This document shows positions 1 to 5,117 of a stretch of DNA of 5,371 bases, piece by piece. Under the pieces are notes generated by a model. That model searched no databases, was not told the origin of the DNA, and saw only the letters and a program-made list of their open reading frames with translations. A program made the position numbers and the translations under genes. Numbering within the stretch: position 1 is the stretch's first letter; each line of letters begins with the position of its first letter. The stretch is from CAZFAT01 sp964517075 (GTDB lineage Bacteria > Acidobacteriota > Vicinamibacteria > Vicinamibacterales > SCN-69-37), in contig CAZFAT010000365.1 in the NCBI GenBank assembly GCA_964517075.1, positions 1 to 5,371 of the forward strand, read 5' to 3'.

Positions 1-1
1 C

Positions 2-187
2 CACCACGTAGTGCCCTTCGCGCGCGGCGGGCCGACGACGGCCGAAAACCTGGAGCTTCGGTGCCGGGCCCACAACGCCTATGAGGCCGAGCGGGACTTC
101 GGCGCGCGGGCGCCCGTGAGCGGCAGGGCACCGCGACCCACGGTGACTCTGTCCGGACAGAGTTCGCGAGGCGGAGCATCGGCGTAG
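2..187 (+). CDS. HNH endonuclease, C-terminal part (5' end outside window)
   Basis: Frame 2 is open from the window edge to TAG at 185-187, giving 61 visible residues. They begin HHVVPFARGGPTTAENLELR and continue CRAHNAYEAERDFG. This is the second half of an HNH nuclease core: the HH pair (2-7), the Asn of AENL (47-49) and the His of CRAHN (71-73) fit the His-Asn-His metal and catalytic positions. The GGPTT...NL.LRC..HN pattern is typical of the small stand-alone HNH proteins common in Acidobacteriota and myxobacteria. The family cuts DNA; the target of this member cannot be told. After the core there is a Gly/Pro/Ser/Arg-rich tail of about 30 residues ending in TLSGQSSRGGASA, which does not look like a folded domain. 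The 18-bp palindrome at 146-163 lies inside this tail. The start, the first CxxC or His-containing segment and any fused N-terminal domain are outside the window. The same tail recurs after the permease gene at 3371-3511. Confidence 0.85.
   Translation, partial: HHVVPFARGGPTTAENLELRCRAHNAYEAERDFGARAPVSGRAPRPTVTLSGQSSRGGASA
71..164 (+). repeat. Direct repeat copy A (HNH gene tail)
   Basis: Hand alignment of 71-164 with 3374-3470 gives 15 mismatches over 94 aligned bases plus one 3-base insertion in the second copy. The repeat starts at the His codon of CRAHN and runs through the 18-bp palindrome. Of 13 differing codons, 8 are synonymous (for example tat/tac, gag/gaa, cgg/cga, ccc/cct), so the copies diverged while under protein-coding constraint. 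The two copies lie in the same orientation on either side of the PadR-permease unit. Confidence 0.85.
146..163. repeat. 18-bp perfect palindrome, copy 1
   Basis: ACTCTGTCCGGACAGAGT is identical to its own reverse complement over all 18 bases. It lies inside the HNH tail and encodes TLSGQS. The identical 18-mer occurs at 3452-3469. As RNA it could fold into a 7-bp stem closed by a CCGG tetraloop, but no T-run follows, so it is not a standard terminator. A protein-binding site or dispersed palindromic repeat is possible. Confidence 0.9.
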
Positions 188-198
188 TTGCAGCAGGG

Positions 199-224
199 CG
201 CTCGACAGCTGTCGTACGCGAGCG
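199..224. repeat. Nested inverted repeat just after the HNH stop
   Basis: A perfect 12-bp palindrome CGACAGCTGTCG (203-214) lies within wider inverted arms, CGCTCG (199-204) and CGAGCG (219-224). It begins 12 bases after the HNH stop codon. It could form a hairpin that ends or stabilises the HNH transcript, but there is no T-tract. In GC-rich DNA short palindromes also arise by chance. The rest of the gap from 188 to 305 shows nothing else I can support as a gene. Confidence 0.35.
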
Positions 225-305
225 TTGCGCTGCCGCCACGCCGACAGATTTCGGCAGACGGGCTCTTCGGCCAAGTTTCGCACTGCCGCTTCTCGCGGAT
301 CCCGC

Positions 306-335
306 TTGATTTAATGTTCAATGTGCACTATATAG
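306..335 (+). promoter_or_regulatory. Promoter of padR-permease unit, probably leaderless, with overlapping operator candidate
   Basis: In an otherwise GC-rich window, 306-335 is a clear AT-rich island. A TTGATT box (306-311) and a TATATA box (329-334) are separated by exactly 17 bases, matching a vegetative sigma-70-type promoter. Transcription starting 6-7 bases after the -10 box would begin at or next to the ATG at 341. No Shine-Dalgarno sequence precedes that ATG, so the messenger may be leaderless. The -10 box sits in the 8-bp palindrome CTATATAG (328-335). The spacer holds tandem near-identical heptamers AATGTTC / AATGTGC (313-326). Either could be the operator through which the PadR protein represses its own unit. 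The boxes are visible directly; the start point and the operator are inferred. Confidence 0.6.
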
Positions 336-340
336 ACGCC

Positions 341-658
341 ATGCCCGATTACCTCGGTGAATTCGAGCAGCTCGTGCTGCTGGCGCTGGCCCGGCTGGGC
401 GACGACGCCTACGGCGTCACGATTCGGCAGACGCTCCTCGAGCGCGCGGGCCGGCAGGTGTCGTTCGGCGCCATCTACAGCACGCTGCGACGGCTCGAGC
501 AGAAGGGCCTGGTGCGATCGACTTTCGGGGAACCCGTGCCGGTGCGCGGCGGGCGTGCCAAGAAATACGTCGCCAGCACCGCCCGCGGCCGCGCGGCGCT
601 CCGCGAGGCGCACACGGCGCTTCTACGGATGGCCGCCGGCGTCCCGGGCCTGCGCTGA
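341..658 (+). CDS. PadR family transcriptional regulator
   Basis: A 105-residue PadR-type winged-helix DNA-binding protein, probably a local repressor of its own operon. Residues about 4-57 (from YLGEFEQLVLLALARLGDDA through GVTIRQTLLERAGRQVSFGA and IYSTLRRLEQKGLVRS) form helix 1 and the helix-turn-helix. The wing follows at about 60-77 with the typical GGRAKKYVAST, and a final helix from about 79 to 101. The long C-terminal dimerisation helices of the larger PadR class are absent, so this is the short type usually found next to ADOP permeases. I chose ATG 341 because the family normally starts a few residues before 'LGEFEQLVLLAL' and because it falls at the predicted transcription start. An in-frame ATG at 314 lies inside the promoter, and the longer open frame from 188 has no family match. 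The stop overlaps nothing: one base (659) separates it from the permease ATG. The ligand or signal that releases it is not known. Confidence 0.92.
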   Translation: MPDYLGEFEQLVLLALARLGDDAYGVTIRQTLLERAGRQVSFGAIYSTLRRLEQKGLVRSTFGEPVPVRGGRAKKYVASTARGRAALREAHTALLRMAAGVPGLR

Positions 659-659
659 C

Positions 660-3359
660 ATGCGCCACCCCCTGAACTGGCTGCTTCGCGCCGGCGTTCC
701 CGAGGGCGACCGGCAGGCCATCCTCGGCGATCTCGAGGAGGAGTACTGCGCGCGCGTGCGCCCGGCACGATCCTGGCCGGGCGCGCAGGCTTGGTACGTC
801 GGTCAACTGATCGCAGCCGCATGGTCGTTCGCGGCAAGGCCCGGCATCATGATGTCCATCGAACCGCGAGCGCAGTGGCGCCTGCTAGCCACCGCCGACA
901 TCCGGTACGCCCTGCGCCGTTGGCGACGGCGGCCGGGCTTTCCGCTGGCCGCCACGCTCACGCTCGGCCTCGGCATCGGCGCCGCGACGGCAATGTTCTC
1001 CGTGGTCGATGCCGTGCTCCTGCGGCCCCTGCCGTGGCCAGATCCCGATCGGCTGGCCGTCGTTCAGATGGTCTACCCCGAGCGGCGAACCGACCCGCGC
1101 TTTGCGACCACCTGGAATCGCTCGCCTCTGCACTATCCCGCCTGGGAGGCACTTCGGCGAGGGTCGTCGTTCTCAGAAGTGGCGCTGTGGGAGCCGCCGT
1201 CGCTCTCGATGACCATCGATGAGGGCCGGACCGAACTCGCTCTCGTCATGAGCGTCTCGTCAGACTTTCTGCCGATGCTCGGGGTCAACGTACTTCACGG
1301 CCGAAACTTCACGCGAGCGGACGACGAGCGGGAGTCGTACAGCCTGATTCTAAGCTACGAAGCCTGGCAGCGGCACTTCGGCGGCCGCCCCGAGGTCGTC
1401 GGCACACGGTCGTCGCTCGCGTGGGCGAGCGATACGCACACCCCGCCGTGGACGGTCGTCGGCGTTCTCGAACCGGGCTTTTCGTTCGATGAAGCCAGGC
1501 CCGACGTCCTGAAAACGATAGGCAACAATGCCGCCCCGTCTCGTTACTACTTCGGGGGTTTCTTCCAGGCCATCGCCCGGCTGGCGCCCGGTGTGTCGGT
1601 GGACGCGGCCTCCGCCGAAGCGGCGGTGCTGATGCAGGCGTCGCAGCCCGGCGTGTCCATTGGCAGCCGCGTCGTACCGCTCGACGAGGAGCAGCTCGGT
1701 TCGTCGGTGCGCCCGCTCTGGCTGCTGTTCGGCGCCGCCGGCGTGCTGCTGCTCGTCGCGTGCGCCAATGTCGCCGGCCTGCTCGTCGGCGAGAACCGAA
1801 TGCGGCGCCATGAGACGGCCATCCGCCTGTCGCTCGGCATTACGCGCCGCGGGATCGTCCGCCAGCTGCTGGTCGAGCACGCGATGCTCGCCCTGGTGGG
1901 CGCGGCCGTCGGTCTCCTGCTCGCCACTTGGCTGACGCAGGCGCAGGTCGCGCTGGCGCCGGCTGAGCTGCCTCGACTGGACACGGTGCGCGTGGATTGG
2001 CGCGTCGCACTGTTCGCACTCGCCGCCGGTGGCCTGACGCTCCTCGCGTTCGGCCTGGCGCCCGCGGTGTCGCTTGCCAGAACGCAGGCGGCCCAACTCC
2101 TGGCCGGCGGCGGCCGCGAGGCCGCGCCGGCCCGCCACGTAGCACAGCGGGCTGTGGTCGCCATCGAGATCGCTCTGGCGGCAGTTCTCGTCGTCGGCGC
2201 CGGCCTGCTGGGCGAGACGCTGTTTCGTCTGCTCTCGCAGCCGCTCGGATTCGACCCATCCAATCTCGTGGTGGTCAGCACGCGATTCACGGGCTCGATC
2301 ATTCCGCCGGGCTCGATCGGCGGAACACGCGGGTCGGGCGGAGTCTCTGGGAACAGCTTGAACAGTGGACCGCCCCTTAGGGAACGCTATGCCGCGACCC
2401 GTCGGGCTCAGACTGCGGCGGTCGTCGAGCGCCTGTCTGCTCTGCCGGGCGTCGTGCGGGCTGCCGCGATCGACACACCGCCGTTCTCGAGAAGACGCCC
2501 TTCCAGATCTCAGATCCGCATCGAGGGCCGCCCTCAGGAGGCGAACGACCGCGCGGCGTCCCAATCCGTCAGCGCGAGCTTCGCAAAGACACTGCGGGTG
2601 CCGGTCGTCGCGGGCCGTGACCTCAATCCGGCCGACGGTCCCAACGCTGCGCTCGTCTCGCGCGAGTTCGAACGACGGTACTTCGAGCATGGCGCAGTCG
2701 GGCGACGATTCGAGTACGGCCAGTCGTCATTCAGCACCACTTACGACATCGTCGGCGTCGTCGGGGACCTGAAACACAGCACATTCGCCGACGACCCGTT
2801 GCCGACGTTCTACGCGATTGGCGGCGCGGACGACTTCGTAGTGCAAACAGGGGTCGACCCGTTGGTGGTGCTACCGACGATTCGGAACGCGCTCGCCGAC
2901 GTCGACCGACAGATCGTGGTGATCGGCACGACCACCATGGACGAGTCGCTCGCCGGAGTGCTTGCGGCCGAACGTTTTCGCGCGACGCTCTCGACGGCGT
3001 TCGCGTTGACGGCACTCCTCCTGTCTTCCGTCGGGCTCTACGGCGTGGCGGCCCGCCGCGTCGCCGATCGCCGGCGCGAGCTCTGCATTCGGGTTGCCCT
3101 CGGCGCGCGGCCGCGCAATCTGCGGTCACTAGTTCTTGGCGACGGCGTCCGGACCGTGGGGCTGGGTCTCGCCGTGGGCCTGCCTACGGCGTTCGTCGCG
3201 TCACAAGCCACCCGCGCGTTCCTGTTTGGCGTGTCACCGACCTCTCCGCACGTATTCCTCGGAGCGTCTGTCGTGCTGGCCGCGGCCGCGCTCGCGGCGA
3301 CGTTCCTGCCGGCCCGCCGCGCAGGCCGCGTCGATCCGATGCTGGCGCTGCGGGAGTGA
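660..3359 (+). CDS. ADOP-type ABC permease (MacB/FtsX fold) with N-terminal permease prefix
   Basis: An 899-residue inner-membrane protein of the MacB/FtsX superfamily with two fused permease halves, close to the usual length for the acidobacterial duplicated orphan permeases. Residues about 10-60 are the permease prefix (RQAILGDLEEEYCARV), cytoplasmic. Half one: TM about 97-120, periplasmic MacB-like core about 125-345, TMs about 355-375, 408-427 and 450-473, with the coupling signature RRHETAIRLSLGITRRGIVR (382-401). Half two: TM about 498-518, periplasmic core about 535-770, TMs about 776-797, 829-850 and 865-885, with RRELCIRVALGARPRN (805-820). The C-terminus PARRAGRVDPMLALRE is canonical. 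MacB relatives use ATP hydrolysis to drive periplasmic mechanical work or export rather than passage through the membrane; the substrate here is unknown. No ATPase gene adjoins it. ATG 660 is chosen because it keeps the prefix; there is no Shine-Dalgarno sequence, so translation is probably coupled to padR (TGA-C-ATG). Residues about 548-572 are an unusual Gly/Ser-rich stretch. The frame is intact. An internal Met-Met at 64-65 is a weaker alternative start. Confidence 0.93.
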   Translation: MRHPLNWLLRAGVPEGDRQAILGDLEEEYCARVRPARSWPGAQAWYVGQLIAAAWSFAARPGIMMSIEPRAQWRLLATADIRYALRRWRRRPGFPLAATLTLGLGIGAATAMFSVVDAVLLRPLPWPDPDRLAVVQMVYPERRTDPRFATTWNRSPLHYPAWEALRRGSSFSEVALWEPPSLSMTIDEGRTELALVMSVSSDFLPMLGVNVLHGRNFTRADDERESYSLILSYEAWQRHFGGRPEVVGTRSSLAWASDTHTPPWTVVGVLEPGFSFDEARPDVLKTIGNNAAPSRYYFGGFFQAIARLAPGVSVDAASAEAAVLMQASQPGVSIGSRVVPLDEEQLGSSVRPLWLLFGAAGVLLLVACANVAGLLVGENRMRRHETAIRLSLGITRRGIVRQLLVEHAMLALVGAAVGLLLATWLTQAQVALAPAELPRLDTVRVDWRVALFALAAGGLTLLAFGLAPAVSLARTQAAQLLAGGGREAAPARHVAQRAVVAIEIALAAVLVVGAGLLGETLFRLLSQPLGFDPSNLVVVSTRFTGSIIPPGSIGGTRGSGGVSGNSLNSGPPLRERYAATRRAQTAAVVERLSALPGVVRAAAIDTPPFSRRRPSRSQIRIEGRPQEANDRAASQSVSASFAKTLRVPVVAGRDLNPADGPNAALVSREFERRYFEHGAVGRRFEYGQSSFSTTYDIVGVVGDLKHSTFADDPLPTFYAIGGADDFVVQTGVDPLVVLPTIRNALADVDRQIVVIGTTTMDESLAGVLAAERFRATLSTAFALTALLLSSVGLYGVAARRVADRRRELCIRVALGARPRNLRSLVLGDGVRTVGLGLAVGLPTAFVASQATRAFLFGVSPTSPHVFLGASVVLAAAALAATFLPARRAGRVDPMLALRE

Positions 3360-3373
3360 GTGCGCGTCGAGCA

Positions 3374-3470
3374 CACAACGCCTACGAAGCCGAGCGAGAG
3401 TTCGGCGCGCGGGTGCCTGTCGGTGGCGGCCGGGCCCCGCGCGCGACGGCGACTCTGTCCGGACAGAGTT
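3374..3470 (+). repeat. Direct repeat copy B (HNH gene tail)
   Basis: Partner of 71-164 in the same orientation, offset by about 3.3 kb, with one extra codon (GGGR versus SGR). Similarity begins abruptly at CACAACGCCTA, shortly after the permease stop. This marks a likely rearrangement junction at about 3360-3373. Confidence 0.85.
3452..3469. repeat. 18-bp perfect palindrome, copy 2
   Basis: Identical in all 18 bases to the palindrome at 146-163. It lies in the gap between the two convergent operons. A hairpin here could affect transcript ends from both directions, but only three T residues follow on the plus strand (3469-3471), so an intrinsic terminator is not supported. Confidence 0.9.
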
Positions 3471-3503
3471 TCGGCAGCCGGGGGTCGGGCAAGCGCCCCA
3501 GTC

Positions 3504-3538
3504 ACTTCTAACTTCTGGCTTCTAACTTCCAATTTCAA
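3504..3538. repeat. Heptanucleotide tandem repeat (ACTTCTA type)
   Basis: Five consecutive 7-base units can be read: ACTTCTA, ACTTCTG, GCTTCTA, ACTTCCA, ATTTCAA, with degeneration toward the right. The strand is pyrimidine-rich and much lower in GC than its surroundings. It lies just beyond the stop codon of the minus-strand permease. Repeats of this kind are seen between genes in several environmental phyla; read on the minus strand they give the spurious peptide KLEVRSQKLEV. The 3' boundary is uncertain because CTTCTTCC continues the theme to about 3546. Confidence 0.75.
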
Positions 3539-3550
3539 CTTCTTCCAGGC

Positions 3551-5116
3551 CTACCCCTCCGCCCCGTACGAAATCTCCATGCGCCGGACCGCGCGCCCCG
3601 CGATCCAGAGAACGAGCGCGGTCAGGAGCAGCAGTCCGAGAACCGCGCCGGGACGCGAGGCGGGCGCAGCGGGTGCCGCCAGCAACTGGATCAGCGTCGG
3701 CACGTCGGCGTCCATCGGCGCGGGGACGGGACAGAGCGACTGCAGGTAGTAGAGGATGCTGAGCTTCTGCAGCGCGTGCGGCAGGATCCCCTGCACGCCC
3801 TCCCAGACGAGCAGCACGGCCGCCGGGACGATGGGGTTGCGGACGTACAGGCCGGCCGCGAGGAAGACGCTCCCGTAGCCGACGCAGCCGAGCGCGGCCG
3901 CCGCCGCGTACCAGAACGCGTGGGCCATCCCGCCTGCGGCCCAGTAGGCCTGCACCTCCACCGCGTCGTGCGGCCAGACCATGGCCGCGAAGGCGAGCAG
4001 GGCGCCGCCGCCGAACATCACGATGGCGGCAATGAGCCCCGCCGCGTACTTCCCCGCGAGCAGCACCTCGCGCCGCGCCGGCGCGAGGAACCAGTAGTGC
4101 AGTGTGCGATTGGCCATTTCGCCGCGGAACGAGTACATGAACATGCCGAGGCACCCGAAGAAGATGGCCAGGCGCAGGTAGAAGTACTGGAAGACGCCCG
4201 CGAAGATCGCCCGATCCTCTTCGAAGTCCAGGACGTTGCGGATGGACCGGCCCTCCAGCCGCCCGTCAACGAACTCCAGACGGGCGTCCCGCCGCCCGTC
4301 GAAGTAGGCGAGCTGGGCGTAGGCGGTTCGTTCCTCCACGAATCCGGCGCCGGTTGACGTCTCGACCGTGGTGAAGACCTTGCCGTCGGGGCTCACCTGG
4401 ATGTTGAACTCACGGCTGTCGGACTCGTCGCTTTCTCCTCCCGCGCTGGCGTGTTTCACGACGAACCGCTTCACCGCGCGAATCGCGCCAAGATCCACCT
4501 GCAGGAAGCGGGGTCCCCTTTCAGAGCACCAGCTGTCGGCTTCTCCTCCCGCCACGCTGCCGTTCACCGCCTTCTCCGGCCCCCGATCCTCCCGGCAGGG
4601 GGCGCTGCTCGTGGCCTCGCGACGGAGCGCGAGATTCGTCGCGCCATCCGCCCCGTACACCTCGAACTCGTAGATCCTGGCGACCGACCCTCCGCTGTAC
4701 GACGGCCCCGTGACGTTCAGGCGGACGAAGCGCGCGTCGGCCGCCGGCTCGATCACGTGGGCCGTCGTCCCCGCATTCCCGGTGCGCTGGCGGACGCGCC
4801 GGCTTCGCGTCCCCGAGCGTTCCGCCGCCGGTTCTCCGAGACGCTTCTTGACGGCCTCGAGTGCCTCTCCGTCCCGGACGCTGTCGAGCAGGGCCGGATC
4901 GGCCAGACCGTGCCGGCCCAGCGATTCGCTCCGGAGCTTCGTCTCCACACCGTGCCCGAAGAAGATCACCGCAGGCAGGAGCGCCAGCCCGTAGACCCAC
5001 AGGCCGCGCCTGGCGAAGAAGACACGACGGAGCTCGACTTGGGCGATCGTCCACGCCTGCCGGGCCCGCCCCCCGGGCCTTGCGTTCGGGGGGCCCTGAG
5101 AAGAATCGAGTGCCAC
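3551..5116 (-). CDS. ABC-2 type transporter permease with a discoidin (F5/8 type C) domain in its external loop
   Basis: A 521-residue membrane subunit of an ABC-2 type exporter, partner of the ATPase encoded directly upstream. The cytoplasmic start leads to TM1 at about 38-54 (GLWVYGLALLPAVIFFG). A large extracytoplasmic loop, about 55-305, follows. TM2 (about 308-330) leads to the signature FRGEMANRTLHYWFLAPARR (330-349) and then EVLLAGKY, typical of the ABC-2 cytoplasmic loop. Further TMs lie at about 357-379, 396-423, 428-446 and 489-508. The loop contains discoidin sequence in reversed order: TGNAGTT through RFVRLNV and ARIYEFEVYG (112-155), then NLALRREATSS, GPEKAVNGSV, LQVDLG, FVVKHASAGGES and FNIQVSPDG (160-255). 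Cys174 and Cys197 could pair. Discoidin domains bind carbohydrate or lipid head groups, so ligand sensing at the cell surface is a possible role; the substrate is unknown. I chose GTG 5116 because GGAGG lies 8 bases upstream; the longer frame from TTG 5131 would bury that site. An ATG start is lacking. The gene is convergent to the ADOP permease. Confidence 0.9.
   Translation of the reverse strand: MALDSSQGPPNARPGGRARQAWTIAQVELRRVFFARRGLWVYGLALLPAVIFFGHGVETKLRSESLGRHGLADPALLDSVRDGEALEAVKKRLGEPAAERSGTRSRRVRQRTGNAGTTAHVIEPAADARFVRLNVTGPSYSGGSVARIYEFEVYGADGATNLALRREATSSAPCREDRGPEKAVNGSVAGGEADSWCSERGPRFLQVDLGAIRAVKRFVVKHASAGGESDESDSREFNIQVSPDGKVFTTVETSTGAGFVEERTAYAQLAYFDGRRDARLEFVDGRLEGRSIRNVLDFEEDRAIFAGVFQYFYLRLAIFFGCLGMFMYSFRGEMANRTLHYWFLAPARREVLLAGKYAAGLIAAIVMFGGGALLAFAAMVWPHDAVEVQAYWAAGGMAHAFWYAAAAALGCVGYGSVFLAAGLYVRNPIVPAAVLLVWEGVQGILPHALQKLSILYYLQSLCPVPAPMDADVPTLIQLLAAPAAPASRPGAVLGLLLLTALVLWIAGRAVRRMEISYGAEG
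4352..4783 (-). other. Discoidin domain coding segment, halves in swapped order
   Basis: This segment encodes residues 112-255 of the permease. The part at 4652-4783 encodes the final strands of an F5/8 type C fold (RFVRLNV...ARIYEFEVYG). The part at 4352-4639 encodes its opening strands (NLALRREATSS...W.S...LQVDLG...FNIQVSPDG). A four-residue linker (ADGA) joins them. Together they add up to about one whole domain (roughly 140 residues), with neither half repeated. The order is seen directly; the reading as a circular permutation rests on knowledge of the canonical domain. Confidence 0.75.
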
Positions 5117-5117
5117 G

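Larger units (their letters stand above)
3371..3511 (+). pseudogene. Headless HNH endonuclease tail (remnant)
   Basis: Twelve bases after the permease stop codon, the frame starting AHNAYEAEREFGARVPV and continuing through RAPRATATLSGQS to TAA at 3509-3511 reproduces the C-terminal tail of the HNH protein at the left edge. Only the last His-Asn of the nuclease core remains. The segments carrying the first His, the GGPTT loop and the AENL Asn are missing and cannot be found upstream, where the permease gene occupies the DNA. There is no start codon in good context, so this is a broken fragment, not a gene. Its reading frame is still open and its only indel relative to the other copy is one whole codon, so it lost function recently or derives from another intact paralogue. 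The last residues (GSRGSGKRPSHF) differ from the left copy. Confidence 0.7.

Noticed and set aside
188..340. N-terminal extension of the PadR frame back to 188
   Set aside because: The extra 51 residues have no family match, run through the promoter boxes, and include the palindrome region. The family start fits ATG 341.
1350..2690. Long open frame on the minus strand (446 codons) opposite the ADOP gene
   Set aside because: It is antisense to a gene with clear MacB/FtsX motifs along its whole length. Its translation is rich in Arg, Gln and Gly with no recognisable domain, as expected for a shadow frame in GC-rich DNA.
71..3470. Insertion sequence or composite transposon bounded by the direct repeats
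   Set aside because: No transposase or integrase lies between the repeats, the repeats diverge at about one base in six, and no terminal inverted repeats or target duplication were seen.
3452..3475. Intrinsic terminator between the convergent operons
   Set aside because: The stem is only 7 bp with a CCGG loop and is followed by TTTCGG, not a T-run. The same sequence lies within a coding tail at 146-163.
3038..3538. Minus-strand frame starting MKLEVRSQKLEV
   Set aside because: Its start is a translation of the heptamer repeat and the rest is antisense to the ADOP C-terminus and HNH remnant.
3504..3546. CRISPR-like array
   Set aside because: The units are 7 bases with no spacers, so this is a simple tandem repeat.
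3360..3749. Plus-strand open frame downstream of the permease
   Set aside because: It crosses the HNH remnant in the wrong frame, passes through the tandem repeat and then runs antisense to the ABC-2 permease. No domain is visible.
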